A stretch of DNA of 32,869 nucleotides from Prochlorococcus sp. AG-363-K07 (GTDB lineage Bacteria > Cyanobacteriota > Cyanobacteriia > PCC-6307 > Cyanobiaceae): the NCBI GenBank assembly GCA_003280225.1, contig QCFO01000021.1, positions 1 through 32,869 of the forward strand. Reading direction: 5' to 3'. Under the pieces are notes generated by a model. It worked only from the letters and a program-made list of their open reading frames with translations, ran no database searches and had not been told where the DNA came from. Shown here in pieces: positions 8,084 through 19,065 of this stretch; position 1 is the first letter of the stretch; each line of letters starts with the position of its first letter. Made by a program: the position numbers and the translations under genes.

Positions 8084-9991
8084 TCACTCAACGGTTACAC
8101 TCTTAGCCAGATTTCGAGGCTGATCTATATCTAATCCTCTATTTGCTGCAATATGATAACTCAGTAACTGCATCGGAATAACTGAAAACAAAGGGCTCAT
8201 CCATTCACTTACTTCTGGAATAGGCAAAAGCGCATCAAAAACTTCTTCTGCCAAGCCATTTGGCGCTACTCCTATTAATTTTGCATCTCTTGCCTTTGCC
8301 TCTTGAGCATTACTTAAAACTTTCTCAAATACAACTCCTGGAGTAGCTATGGAAATAACCGGAACACGCTTTTCTAATAAAGCAATTGGACCATGCTTCA
8401 TTTCTCCAGCAGGATATCCTTCTGCATGAATATAACTTATTTCCTTGAGTTTCAAGGCTCCTTCAAGTGCTATGGGGTAATTAATACCACGTCCTAAAAA
8501 AATCACATTCTGTGTTTCTGAAAACATTTGAGACAAAGATATACTTAATTGATCGTGCTTCTCAATCAGACTAAATAACTGGCTCGGTAGATTTCTTAAT
8601 TCATTTGCCATAGTCGTTATCTCCTCAACAGATCTACTTTTTCTTCGCGATGCAAATGTCAAAGCCAAACCATAAAAAGCAAGTAATTGACCTAAAAAAG
8701 TTTTTGTAGCCGCAACTCCTACTTCTATCCCTGACCCAATGTCCAAAATGTTGGGTACCTGACGTGCAATAGAGCTTTCGGATCTATTGGTAATTCCAAG
8801 CTGACGAGGCGCAAAAGCAGGATTCCCATGCGATTTTCTACGACGAGATTCCATTGCCAATGCGGCTAACGTGTCAGCGGTTTCTCCTGACTGAGTTACT
8901 CCAATGGTGAGTGTATTTGGAGCTAGAGGAGGGGCTGAATAACGAAATTCACTTGCATAAAAAACAGACGTAGGAATTCCAGCAAATTGTTCTAACAGGT
9001 AGGCACCAACCATTCCAGCATGGCGGCTGGTTCCGCAAGCAAGTATTTGAATGCGCTCAATCCCTTCATAAAAGGAATTCTCAAATGGATAAGCAATTGG
9101 AGAGCTTGCTGGTAAACCATATGGCAAATGTCTATCTACCCAAAGCTTTGCTTTCTCAGGCTGTTCATAAATTTCTTTCAGCATGAAATGCCGAAAATTG
9201 CGTTTAGTTACTACATCTTCAAGTCCATTCAGCAATGAAGGACTTCTTTGTTGCCTTTCCCCTCGAATATCGTAAAGCTCGATACCCAGAGGAGTTAATA
9301 AAGCAACTTCTCCATCTTCCATAGGCAAAATTGTGCGCGTGAAACCTGCCAAAGCAGGCGTATCACTCGCGCATAAAAACTCACCTTCCCCCAAACCAAT
9401 CAATAATGGTGCTTGTCGCCTTGCTACGACTAGCGACTCGGGGGTCTTATCCCAAATAACTGCAAGTGCATAAGCACCTTTCAATTCCAAAGATACCTTT
9501 CTAACTGCCTCAACAAGAATCGAACCACTTGGAGACATACCTTCTGCTAAAGAAAGTTGAAGTTGTCTAGCAATCAAGTGAGGAATAACCTCGGTATCAG
9601 TATCTGATAAGAAGGAAACACCTTCTGACTCAAGTTCCTTCCTTAAATATCTATGATTTTCTATAATGCCATTTTGGACAACAGCCAATCCTCCTGAAGA
9701 ATCTCTATGGGGATGAGCGTTCTTTTCTTCAGGCTTACCGTGAGTTGCCCAACGTGTATGTCCAATGCCAAGTTGACCGGGAGCTCCATCCCGGTCAACT
9801 AATGAGTTGAGATTTACTAATTTTCCACCTGCCCTTAAACAAGTCAGGGAGCCATTATTAGAGGCCTGGGAAGAAAATTCAATTGTTGCAAGGCCAGCAG
9901 AATCATAACCTCTGTATTCAAGCTGCTTTAAGCCTTCAAGAAGCAAGGGAGCTGCATCCCTCGAGCCAATTACAGCAACGATTCCACACAT
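8084..9991 (-). CDS. glmS: glutamine-fructose-6-phosphate aminotransferase (isomerizing)
   Basis: A 635-aa glucosamine-6-phosphate synthase, the first step to UDP-GlcNAc for peptidoglycan and LPS. The N-terminal class II glutamine amidotransferase domain starts MCGIVAVIG with Cys2 as nucleophile and carries LEYRGYDSAGLA and GHTRWATHGKP. Two SIS sugar-isomerase domains follow, including ILACGTSRHAG and FLGRGINYPIALEGALKLKE, and the C-terminus ends DQPRNLAKSVTVE as in the family. The usual length is about 610-635 aa. It lies downstream of psaC on the same strand with a strong hairpin just before its ATG. No glmS ribozyme (a Firmicute element) is recognisable. Confidence 0.97.
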   Translation of the reverse strand: MCGIVAVIGSRDAAPLLLEGLKQLEYRGYDSAGLATIEFSSQASNNGSLTCLRAGGKLVNLNSLVDRDGAPGQLGIGHTRWATHGKPEEKNAHPHRDSSGGLAVVQNGIIENHRYLRKELESEGVSFLSDTDTEVIPHLIARQLQLSLAEGMSPSGSILVEAVRKVSLELKGAYALAVIWDKTPESLVVARRQAPLLIGLGEGEFLCASDTPALAGFTRTILPMEDGEVALLTPLGIELYDIRGERQQRSPSLLNGLEDVVTKRNFRHFMLKEIYEQPEKAKLWVDRHLPYGLPASSPIAYPFENSFYEGIERIQILACGTSRHAGMVGAYLLEQFAGIPTSVFYASEFRYSAPPLAPNTLTIGVTQSGETADTLAALAMESRRRKSHGNPAFAPRQLGITNRSESSIARQVPNILDIGSGIEVGVAATKTFLGQLLAFYGLALTFASRRKSRSVEEITTMANELRNLPSQLFSLIEKHDQLSISLSQMFSETQNVIFLGRGINYPIALEGALKLKEISYIHAEGYPAGEMKHGPIALLEKRVPVISIATPGVVFEKVLSNAQEAKARDAKLIGVAPNGLAEEVFDALLPIPEVSEWMSPLFSVIPMQLLSYHIAANRGLDIDQPRNLAKSVTVE

Positions 9992-9996
9992 TTATT

Positions 9997-10020
9997 AGCC
10001 CAGCCGAAAAGGCCTGAGCT
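9997..10020 (-). terminator. hairpin between psaC and glmS, abutting the glmS start
   Basis: On the minus strand AGCTCAG pairs over seven bases (one G-U) with CTGGGCT, closed by an inner CC/GG around a TTTTC loop. It lies between the psaC stop and the glmS ATG and ends five nucleotides before that ATG. There is no T run, so a classical terminator is doubtful. It could protect the 3' end of the abundant psaC mRNA or restrict ribosome access to glmS. Confidence 0.45.
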
Positions 10021-10068
10021 CAAAATAGCTTTCACAAACCTACCTGATCCAGGAAGGAATAGGAAAGC

Positions 10069-10371
<303 letters not shown>

Positions 10372-10443
10372 TCACGCCATTGCCTTCACTCTTGTTAACT
10401 ACTTCCACGAACTCGTAGGATGCGGGGTCAGGTTTTAAAGGCT

Positions 10444-10686
10444 ATGTCCCAGGAAGCGATCCTTGAAAAAGTTCGTTCTATCGTTTCAGAACAACTAAGC
10501 GTTGAGGCCGGCGAAGTAAAGCCGGAATCAAATTTCCAAAACGACCTTGGTGCAGACTCTCTCGACACAGTCGAGCTAGTCATGGCACTAGAAGAGGCTT
10601 TTGACATTGAGATCCCAGACGAGGCTGCCGAAGGCATTGCCACCGTTGGTGATGCTGTCAAATACATAGAAGACAAGCAATCCTGA
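10444..10686 (+). CDS. acpP: acyl carrier protein
   Basis: An 80-aa acyl carrier protein that holds growing fatty acyl chains. The phosphopantetheine site is [13 protein letters not shown] with S39 as the modified serine. The protein is acidic and of standard length. The ATG at 10444 is preferred to the in-frame ATG at 10420 because it matches the family N-terminus ([10 protein letters not shown]) and has AAAGG just upstream. It is followed after 7 nt by fabF, its partner enzyme, so the two are certainly cotranscribed. Confidence 0.97.
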   Translation: MSQEAILEKVRSIVSEQLSVEAGEVKPESNFQNDLGADSLDTVELVMALEEAFDIEIPDEAAEGIATVGDAVKYIEDKQS

Positions 10687-10693
10687 GGAACTC

Positions 10694-11941
10694 ATGATTG
10701 AGGGTCTTCATCGCGTTGTGGTCACTGGCCTCGGCGCGATCACTCCAATTGGCAATACCGTCGAGGAGTACTGGAACGGCCTCAAAGCAGGTCGTAATGG
10801 TGTGGCGGCTATCACTCTTTTTGATGCTTCAGCGCATGCCTGCAGGTTTGCAGCAGAAGTTAAAAACTTTGACCCAAAAGATTTTTTGGAGCCGAAGGAA
10901 TCAAAAAGATGGGACAGATTCTCCAAGTTCGGAGTAATTGCTGCTAAACAAGCTCTTTCTGATTCAGGACTGAGCATCGATGAGGCAAATGCCTCGCGAG
11001 TAGGAGTAATTATTGGCTCTGGGGTTGGGGGTTTATTAACGATGGAGACCCAGGCTCATGTCTTAGCCGACAAAAGTCCCTCTCGAGTAAGTCCATTTAC
11101 TGTGCCAATGATGATCCCAAACATGGCCACAGGACTTGCTGCTATCGCACTTGGAGCAAAAGGGCCCAGTTCTGCAGTAGCGACTGCATGTGCTGCTGGC
11201 TCTAATGCCATTGGAGATGCCTTTCGTTTACTACAGATGGGCAAAGCCGATGCAATGGTTTGCGGTGGGGCTGAAGCAAGTATTACTCCTTTAGGAGTAG
11301 CAGGGTTTGCGAGTGCCAAAGCACTTTCTTTCCGAAATGATGACCCAGCAACTGCAAGCAGACCCTTTGATGCACAACGTGACGGTTTTGTAATAGGAGA
11401 AGGTGGTGGCGTAATGGTTCTGGAGACTCTGGAACATGCCAACAAGCGTGGTGCAACTATTCACGCTGAATTAGTTGGTTACGGCACAACTTGCGATGCA
11501 CATCACATCACATCTCCTTCCCCTGGAGGTATAGGTGGTGCTCAAGCAATTCGTCTAGCCCTAGATGATGGAAAAATTGATAGGGAATCAGTTGGGTACA
11601 TCAATGCTCATGGAACAAGCACCCCAGCAAATGACAGCAATGAAACATCAGCCATCAAATCTGTCTTCACTGAGAGAGCCCATCAAATTCCAGTCAGCTC
11701 TACCAAATCCATGACAGGTCACCTCCTTGGCGGATCAGGTGGAATTGAAGCTGTTGCGTGTGTGCTTAGCCTCAAGCACGGGGTAATACCTCCCACAATC
11801 AATTACGTCAATCCTGATCCTGCTTGCGATCTCGACTATGTAGCAAACACAGCAAGAGATCACCTGTCCGAAGTAGTACTCTCTAATTCTTTTGGTTTTG
11901 GCGGCCATAACGTCTGCCTCGCCTTTAGGCAGATGATCTAA
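10694..11941 (+). CDS. fabF: 3-oxoacyl-[acyl-carrier-protein] synthase II
   Basis: A 415-aa condensing enzyme (KAS II) that elongates acyl-ACP with malonyl-ACP in fatty acid synthesis. The catalytic triad is visible: C166 in ATACAAGSNAIG, H306 in NAHGTSTPAND and H343 in SMTGHLLGGSGG. The C-terminus SNSFGFGGHNVCLAF is also characteristic. The length is standard. It follows acpP by 7 nt and precedes tktA by 61 nt on the same strand. Confidence 0.97.
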   Translation: MIEGLHRVVVTGLGAITPIGNTVEEYWNGLKAGRNGVAAITLFDASAHACRFAAEVKNFDPKDFLEPKESKRWDRFSKFGVIAAKQALSDSGLSIDEANASRVGVIIGSGVGGLLTMETQAHVLADKSPSRVSPFTVPMMIPNMATGLAAIALGAKGPSSAVATACAAGSNAIGDAFRLLQMGKADAMVCGGAEASITPLGVAGFASAKALSFRNDDPATASRPFDAQRDGFVIGEGGGVMVLETLEHANKRGATIHAELVGYGTTCDAHHITSPSPGGIGGAQAIRLALDDGKIDRESVGYINAHGTSTPANDSNETSAIKSVFTERAHQIPVSSTKSMTGHLLGGSGGIEAVACVLSLKHGVIPPTINYVNPDPACDLDYVANTARDHLSEVVLSNSFGFGGHNVCLAFRQMI

Positions 11942-12002
11942 ATAGATCTGCCACAAACTCTCTTCAATTTCACTCAACCCACCAAATTCCCCCAATCAAA
12001 CA

Positions 12003-14012
12003 ATGGTCGCTGCGACTGCCTCTCTTGACACGCTTTGCATCAACAGCATCCGAATGCTGGCCGTCGATGCGATCAATAAGTCCAACAGTGGACACCCTGG
12101 CTTACCAATGGGCTGCGCCCCAATGGGGTATGCACTATGGGATAAATTTCTTCGCCACAACCCCAAAAACCCAAAATGGTTCAACAGAGATCGGTTTGTC
12201 CTCTCAGCAGGACATGGCTGCATGTTGGTGTATGCGCTGCTGCATCTGACTGGTTATGAATCAGTCAGCATTGAGGATATAAAGCAGTTTCGACAATGGG
12301 GGTCAAAAACGCCTGGACACCCTGAAACTTTCGAGACACCAGGCGTTGAAGTGACAACCGGTCCCCTTGGCGCAGGAATTTCAAATGCAGTCGGCCTCGC
12401 AATAGCAGAAGCTCATCTTGCTGCGAAGTTCAACAAACCTGATGCATCAATTGTTGACCACTACACCTATGTAGTAATGGGTGATGGTTGCAATCAAGAA
12501 GGGATTTCCTCTGAGGCATGTTCCCTAGCTGGTCACCTCAAACTTGGAAAATTGATTGCTCTTTATGACGATAATCGAATCACTATCGATGGCAGAACAG
12601 ACGTTTCATTTACCGAAGATGTACTTAAACGGTATGAAGCTTATGGGTGGCATGTCCAGCATGTACAAGATGGTGATACAGATTGCGACTCAATTGAAAA
12701 GGCAATTGAAATAGCTAAATCTGTAAAAGATCAACCATCAATTATCAAGGTATCTACAACGATTGGTTATGGATCTCCTAATAAATCTGATACAGCAGGC
12801 GTCCATGGTGCTCCTTTAGGAGCAGAAGAAACAGAGCTCACTAGGCAAAAACTTGGATGGACATATGAAGCCTTTGAGGTTCCTGATGAGGTATACAACC
12901 ATTTCCGACAGGCAGTTCAACGAGGTTCAGATTTAGAGTCATCTTGGAATCAGGATCTTGCAAAGTACAAAAACAAATATCCCAAAGAGGCAGCTGAATT
13001 TGAGCGCATGGTAAGGGGTGAACTCCCTCAAGGATGGGACAAAGACCTACCTAGCTATACAAGTTTAGATAAAGGCCTTGCTTCTAGAAAGCACTCCCAA
13101 ATTTGTCTCGGATCTCTTGGACCTCATCTTCCTGAACTAATTGGTGGTTCTGCAGATCTAACACACTCAAATTACACAGATATTAAAGGCGAAACTGGTT
13201 CTTTCCAAGCTCATAGTCCAGAAAAACGCTATTTGCACTTTGGTGTACGTGAACATGCAATGGCAGCAATCCTTAATGGGATCGCCTATCACAATAGTGG
13301 GCTTATTCCATACGGAGGAACATTTCTTGTTTTTGCCGACTATATGAGGGGCTCAATGCGACTTTCAGCATTAAGTGAGCTTGGAGTTATTTACGTACTA
13401 ACTCACGATTCAATTGGTGTTGGGGAAGATGGCCCTACTCACCAACCAATAGAAACAATACCTTCCTTACGTGCCATCCCCAACATGCTGGTTTTCCGTC
13501 CCGGAGATGGGAACGAAACCAGTGGTGCCTATAAAATCGCTATCAAAAACCGTAATCGGCCAAGTGCCTTATGCCTTAGCAGACAGGGTATGGCCAACCA
13601 AGCCAATTCTTCAATTGACAAGGTGTCTTTAGGAGGATATGTACTTGAAGACTGCGAAGGGACCCCTGAACTTATTCTGATTGGTACTGGCACAGAACTA
13701 GACCTATGTGTCCAAGCAGCCAAAACACTTACGGAAGAAGGTCACAAAGTTCGAGTCGTTTCTATGCCATGCATAGAACTCTTTGAAGAGCAAGCTGAAA
13801 GCTATAAAGAAGAGGTTCTTCCTTCTAATATTCGTAAAAGAATGGTAGTTGAAGCGGCAGAATCATTCGGTTGGCACAAATACATCGGCCTCGACGGAGA
13901 TAGCGTAACTATGTCTAGATTTGGAGCATCAGCACCAGGGGGGACTTGCATGAAGCAATTTGGCTTCACTGTAGAAAATGTAATAAGCAAATCCAAAAAA
14001 CTATTGAGCTAA
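12003..14012 (+). CDS. tktA: transketolase
   Basis: A 669-aa thiamine-diphosphate enzyme that moves two-carbon units in the Calvin-Benson cycle and pentose phosphate pathway. Typical segments are [19 protein letters not shown], the ThDP-binding [19 protein letters not shown], and [17 protein letters not shown] in the pyrimidine domain. The C-terminal domain ends near [10 protein letters not shown]. The length is normal. It follows acpP-fabF and may share their transcript. Its cofactor is made by the pathway of the nearby, TPP-regulated thiC; that proximity may be coincidental. Confidence 0.97.
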   Translation: MVAATASLDTLCINSIRMLAVDAINKSNSGHPGLPMGCAPMGYALWDKFLRHNPKNPKWFNRDRFVLSAGHGCMLVYALLHLTGYESVSIEDIKQFRQWGSKTPGHPETFETPGVEVTTGPLGAGISNAVGLAIAEAHLAAKFNKPDASIVDHYTYVVMGDGCNQEGISSEACSLAGHLKLGKLIALYDDNRITIDGRTDVSFTEDVLKRYEAYGWHVQHVQDGDTDCDSIEKAIEIAKSVKDQPSIIKVSTTIGYGSPNKSDTAGVHGAPLGAEETELTRQKLGWTYEAFEVPDEVYNHFRQAVQRGSDLESSWNQDLAKYKNKYPKEAAEFERMVRGELPQGWDKDLPSYTSLDKGLASRKHSQICLGSLGPHLPELIGGSADLTHSNYTDIKGETGSFQAHSPEKRYLHFGVREHAMAAILNGIAYHNSGLIPYGGTFLVFADYMRGSMRLSALSELGVIYVLTHDSIGVGEDGPTHQPIETIPSLRAIPNMLVFRPGDGNETSGAYKIAIKNRNRPSALCLSRQGMANQANSSIDKVSLGGYVLEDCEGTPELILIGTGTELDLCVQAAKTLTEEGHKVRVVSMPCIELFEEQAESYKEEVLPSNIRKRMVVEAAESFGWHKYIGLDGDSVTMSRFGASAPGGTCMKQFGFTVENVISKSKKLLS

Positions 14013-14045
14013 TCTCCTCTAAGTCAATAGTTTGGACAAATGAAA

Positions 14046-14078
14046 TCAGACCTGCGTTGGTCAGCAAAGTAGGTCTGA
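14046..14078 (+). terminator. inverted repeat after tktA
   Basis: TCAGACCT at 14046-14053 and AGGTCTGA at 14071-14078 are perfect inverted repeats separated by a 17-nt loop, 33 nt after the tktA stop. No T run follows. It could be a weak terminator or mRNA 3'-stabilising hairpin isolating tktA from the following UDP-sugar gene. Confidence 0.4.
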
Positions 14079-14144
14079 CACAACCAGCTGATTAATGTAA
14101 TAAGGTAAATAAAAATAGACATTAAATGATTACTTTTCTCGCAA

Positions 14145-15086
14145 ATGGCTAGATTTCATAGATTACGAAACTTAGTAACTGGTGGAGCAGGTTTCCTAGG
14201 GTCTCATTTAGTAGACAAACTAATGGAAAGAGGCGAAGAAGTTATTTGCCTAGACAACTACTCAACTGGACGCAAAGAAAATATAAGCAAATGGATTGGC
14301 CATAAAAGATTTGAACTAATTCGCCATGATGTCACATTGCCAATACAACTAGAAATAGATCGAATATGGCATCTTGCATGCCCTGCTTCTCCTATTCATT
14401 ACCAATTCAACCCAATAAAAACAGCTAAAACCAGCTTTCTGGGAACATACAACATGCTGGGCTTAGCTAGAAGAGTTGAAGCGAAGTTGCTTCTGGCAAG
14501 TACAAGTGAAATATATGGAAATCCTGCAGTAAATCCACAAGCAGAGAGTTATAAAGGATCTGTCAATCCGATCGGCATACGTGCATGTTATAACGAAGGA
14601 AAGCGTATAGCCGAAACTCTATGTTTCGACTATAAAAGAATGCATGCTACTGAAATTGCCATTATAAGAATATTCAATACTTATGGGCCTCGCATGCTCC
14701 CAAATGACGGAAGAGTCATAAGCAATTTCATCGTGCAAGCATTAAAAGGAGAACCTATTACTATCTTTGGGGATGGCAATCAAACTCGATCCTTTTGTTA
14801 TGTTGAAGACTTAATCAATGGGATGGTAAAACTCATGGATAAGAAATATTCGTTACCTGTAAATATTGGAAATCCAGAAGAGATTTCAATATTAAATCTC
14901 TCAAAACTAATCACAAAAAAAATAAATCCTAATATCAATCTAATCCACAAGGAACTTCCTGATGAAGACCCTCTTCAAAGAAGGCCAGAAATTAAAATAG
15001 CGAAGCAAGAATTAGGCTGGGAGCCTACAATATCTCTTGAAAAAGGGCTTGACACTACAATTGAATGGTTCAAAGCAAACTTATAA
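14145..15086 (+). CDS. NAD-dependent UDP-glucuronate decarboxylase-like epimerase (UDP-xylose synthase type)
   Basis: A 313-aa extended short-chain dehydrogenase/reductase. The NAD-binding motif is [12 protein letters not shown] near residues 11-22. The catalytic YxxxK is Y149/K153 in [13 protein letters not shown], and [11 protein letters not shown] carries the catalytic Ser/Thr. [25 protein letters not shown] and [17 protein letters not shown] match the UDP-glucuronate decarboxylase subgroup, which converts UDP-glucuronate to UDP-xylose for surface glycans. No membrane span is present, so it should be soluble. Sampled stretches are clearly more AT-rich than tktA, particularly the last third, which suggests an accessory, possibly transferred gene. 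A different UDP- or dTDP-sugar substrate is possible. Confidence 0.87.
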   Translation: MARFHRLRNLVTGGAGFLGSHLVDKLMERGEEVICLDNYSTGRKENISKWIGHKRFELIRHDVTLPIQLEIDRIWHLACPASPIHYQFNPIKTAKTSFLGTYNMLGLARRVEAKLLLASTSEIYGNPAVNPQAESYKGSVNPIGIRACYNEGKRIAETLCFDYKRMHATEIAIIRIFNTYGPRMLPNDGRVISNFIVQALKGEPITIFGDGNQTRSFCYVEDLINGMVKLMDKKYSLPVNIGNPEEISILNLSKLITKKINPNINLIHKELPDEDPLQRRPEIKIAKQELGWEPTISLEKGLDTTIEWFKANL

Positions 15087-15142
15087 TTATTATGCTCAAT
15101 AAATAAACTTCTGATCAGTCTTTAAATTATACCAATAATCCG

Positions 15143-16594
<1,452 letters not shown>

Positions 16595-16606
16595 TCACGC
16601 TCGTTT

Positions 16607-16695
16607 CACTTCCCTTCGCCAGCTTGACCTGGAGCAGGTTCCGAGGGTGTGATCTCAGCCAGCAAGCAAGCAAAAGCTTTTTGGCACCCCTAGTG
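16607..16695 (-). promoter_or_regulatory. TPP riboswitch (THI element) controlling thiC
   Basis: On the minus strand the leader contains the conserved aptamer blocks in order: AGGGGTGCC, GGCTGAGATCACACCC, GAACCTGCTCCAGGT and GCGAAGGGAAGTG. The ends are set by P1 pairing of CACT (16695-16692) with AGTG (16610-16607). This aptamer binds thiamin pyrophosphate and normally represses thiC. The 57-nt platform before the ATG has no terminator with a T run, so translational control or an alternative fold is likelier. Two platform segments, GTGATCT (16598-16592) and TACCCC (16583-16578), are complementary to aptamer segments AGATCAC (16655-16649) and GGGGTG (16690-16685). Confidence 0.95.
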
Positions 16696-16706
16696 TTATT
16701 TGAAAG

Positions 16707-16780
16707 TTAGCCACATTTAGCTCATTAAGCTGCAATTTATTCACTATTGCCAATGATTCAGGTGGCTAAAGCTGCAATTT
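16707..16780. repeat. short direct and inverted repeats upstream of the thiC riboswitch
   Basis: The 12-base word AAGCTGCAATTT occurs at 16727-16738 and again at 16769-16780. In the same stretch TTAGCCAC (16707-16714) is the inverse of GTGGCTAA (16762-16769). The region lies where the thiC promoter should be, just upstream of the aptamer, with no gene on either strand. The arrangement could be an operator or a small local duplication; no function is known to me. Confidence 0.5.
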
Positions 16781-16835
16781 CGATGGTCAACAACAAAAAC
16801 TGCGTGCAAACTATTTAAAATAAATCATATGACTC

Positions 16836-17072
16836 TTATTGTTGCCTAAAGTCAGAATTACGAAAATCACTATGTCCTTTAATCGCCAATAAAAGTTTTT
16901 TTCTATGGCTGTGTCTTTCTAGTGCCCCACTAATTATCAATCCAGTCCCTACAAATAAGGGGGGTAGTGCTTGCAATCTCTGTGATCCAGTCCTTTGCAA
17001 AAGTCCAACTATTGCAAGCAAAATCAAGAATGGTGCCGAAAGTGATAGTAAAGGATTACCAAACTTCGTCAT
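16836..17072 (-). CDS. small membrane protein (DUF3188-like)
   Basis: A 78-aa protein of unknown function, chosen from ATG 17072 (MTKFGNPLLSLSA), two nucleotides after the amidohydrolase stop; the frame extends 12 codons further upstream into that gene. Two hydrophobic helices are visible, about residues 8-27 and 36-50, separated by QRTGSQRLQALP and followed by a basic tail. The pattern recalls the small cyanobacterial membrane family DUF3188, but I am not certain. It is the last gene of the ruvB-TPR-amidohydrolase series. Confidence 0.7.
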   Translation of the reverse strand: MTKFGNPLLSLSAPFLILLAIVGLLQRTGSQRLQALPPLFVGTGLIISGALERHSHRKKLLLAIKGHSDFRNSDFRQQ

Positions 17073-17074
17073 GC

Positions 17075-18262
17075 CTACACCTGGGAAATTGAATTCTGTT
17101 TCATCCACGCATTTATCGTTCCCAAAAGAACTTGAATACCAACTGAGAGACTCCTCTCATCAAGAGAAAAGTGACCGTTATGCAAGGGTGCACAACCCGA
17201 ATCGCCAGCGACACCTAATCTAAACATAGTCCCAGGAACATCTTGTAAGAGTTCCGCAAAATCCTCAGCACCCAAGGATGGTTTCTGTAGCCTAAAAATA
17301 TTTTGTTCCCCGATAATAGAAGCAGCTGAATTCTCCAACAGACTTGTTAGAGAATGATCGTTAAACACAATAGGTGTGATGCATCTGTAATTAACGAGAG
17401 CTTTTGCCCCAAAGCTAAAGCAAATTGATTGCACAGTTTCCTCTATCCATTTAGGTAATGATGCATGTAATGACTCATCAAGACACCTAACAGTCCCTAA
17501 TAACTTAACTCGATCGGCTATCACATTAAATGCCTGTCCTCCCTCAATCCGCCCAAAACTAACCACTACGGGATTCAATGCATCTAATCTTCGACTTATA
17601 GACTCCTGTAAACCACTGATAACTTTCGCGGCAATCCAAATTGCATCAACTGATTGATGAGGTCTTGCTCCATGCCCAGATTCCCCAATTACTTCAATCT
17701 CTAACTCACCTGCTGCTGCAGTCAAACTCCCACTTTTTACACCGATTGTTCCTACTGCTAATTCGGGGAAAACATGAACCCCAAAAAGCGCATCCAATCC
17801 CTTAGTCACACCCGCGGAACGCATCCAACGAGCACCTTCTGCAATTTCTTCAGCAGGTTGAAAGATTAATCGAACACCAGTTAACAAATTTGATTCTTGA
17901 GACAACACTCGTGCCACGCCAAGTCCAATACACGTATGCAAATCATGCCCACAAGCGTGCATAAATCCTTGCTGACGAGACGAATAGACCAGCCCTGTTC
18001 TTTCTTCAATAGGCAAAGCATCCATATCCACTCGCAAACCAACCAAAGGTCCTTTTACATTCCCTAATTCAGCTACGACACCTGTCCGGCCGATCCCCTC
18101 TTGAACATCCCACCCATACTTACGTAGTTCTCCTGCTACCAGAGCAGCAGTCTGGTGTTCATTACCACTCAATTCGGGATGAGCATGCAAATGGCGTCGC
18201 AATTCCAGCAATTCAGGCAGAAATCTCTGCAGACAGGGATTGGAAACCTCAAAAGGATTCAT
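17075..18262 (-). CDS. M20-family metal-dependent amidohydrolase
   Basis: A 395-aa aminoacylase/carboxypeptidase-like hydrolase of the M20D type (hippurate hydrolase, IAA-amino-acid hydrolase group), which releases amino acids from N-acyl conjugates. The metal site is indicated by HACGHDLHT (C104, H106), the QPAEEIAEGA block (E138/E139), H163 in FGVHVFPE and the C-terminal APLHNGHF. The ATG at 18262 overlaps the preceding TPR gene's stop as ATGA, which argues for translational coupling and against the longer frame from 18337. The substrate is not identifiable from sequence. Confidence 0.9.
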   Translation of the reverse strand: MNPFEVSNPCLQRFLPELLELRRHLHAHPELSGNEHQTAALVAGELRKYGWDVQEGIGRTGVVAELGNVKGPLVGLRVDMDALPIEERTGLVYSSRQQGFMHACGHDLHTCIGLGVARVLSQESNLLTGVRLIFQPAEEIAEGARWMRSAGVTKGLDALFGVHVFPELAVGTIGVKSGSLTAAAGELEIEVIGESGHGARPHQSVDAIWIAAKVISGLQESISRRLDALNPVVVSFGRIEGGQAFNVIADRVKLLGTVRCLDESLHASLPKWIEETVQSICFSFGAKALVNYRCITPIVFNDHSLTSLLENSAASIIGEQNIFRLQKPSLGAEDFAELLQDVPGTMFRLGVAGDSGCAPLHNGHFSLDERSLSVGIQVLLGTINAWMKQNSISQV

Positions 18263-19065
18263 AGTGCCTCCAAGTCCAAAAAGGCCATAAGATCCTTCAC
18301 TGGGTCTGGGGGCCAACGTCGAATATTTAATAGCCACTCTTGCTGTCTATAACGACTATCCAATCCTGAAGCCGCCGCCCAATGACTTTCAGCTTCACCC
18401 GAATAGCCTTTTCTCCATAAAAGAGCAGTTAATGCAGCACGAGCATCAACAAACATTGGATATCTGCGAATAACTTTCCGCAGTTCAAATTCTGATTGAT
18501 CTAATAACCCAAGTTGATAAAGAGCTAACGCCGAGCCAGATCGAGCCATTACAAAACCTGGAGATGCCAGAGAAGCCTTTTGAAATAAGTCATTTGCCTG
18601 AGTCCATTGGCCTTGAGCCAGCCTGATATTTCCAAGGTTATATAAAGCAGAGGAATTTTCTGAATCTCGTTGGAGGATCCATTCGTAATCCTCTTCAGCT
18701 TTAGACCAAAGTTTCAAAGCTTCTTCAGCCATTCCTCGGTTTAGATGAGGGTCAGGCTCTTCGGGAAGAATTGCCATTGATTTAGTTTGATCAGCAATTG
18801 CCCCTTCAGAATCACCAAGTGCAAGTCTTACATTGCCACGATTACTCAAAGCAATTGGGTCCTCTGGATCAATTTCTAAAAGTGTATTCCAAACTTCTAA
18901 AGCCTTAAAAAAGTCTCCTTCCTTTGTCAATGTCAAGGCTTCATTAAAGAGCGACTTAAAAGATTGATCAGCAAGAACAACTCCAGGTTGAAGAAACAAA
19001 AGAATTACACACAAGCAGGTAAAAAAAGAAATAACAATTTTTTTAATTGTCAACCCAAAACTCAT
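18259..19065 (-). CDS. secreted TPR-repeat protein
   Basis: A 268-aa protein with an N-terminal signal peptide or membrane anchor: basic residues, a hydrophobic stretch around residues 10-31, then a VVLADQ cleavage-like site. The remainder is tandem tetratricopeptide repeats, seen as [51 protein letters not shown] and related units to about residue 240. TPRs mediate protein-protein contacts, here probably in periplasm or thylakoid lumen. The gene begins with an ATGA overlap with ruvB and ends with one into the amidohydrolase. The specific partner is unknown. Confidence 0.85.
   Translation of the reverse strand: MSFGLTIKKIVISFFTCLCVILLFLQPGVVLADQSFKSLFNEALTLTKEGDFFKALEVWNTLLEIDPEDPIALSNRGNVRLALGDSEGAIADQTKSMAILPEEPDPHLNRGMAEEALKLWSKAEEDYEWILQRDSENSSALYNLGNIRLAQGQWTQANDLFQKASLASPGFVMARSGSALALYQLGLLDQSEFELRKVIRRYPMFVDARAALTALLWRKGYSGEAESHWAAASGLDSRYRQQEWLLNIRRWPPDPVKDLMAFLDLEAL

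Noticed and set aside
9992-10068. Possible glmS ribozyme in the glmS leader
   Set aside because: The spacer is only 77 nt and lacks the ribozyme core; the element is known from Firmicutes and relatives, not cyanobacteria.
11056-11445. 129-codon antisense frame within fabF
   Set aside because: It lies wholly inside a strongly conserved gene; long antisense frames there are expected from codon bias, and the product has no domain.
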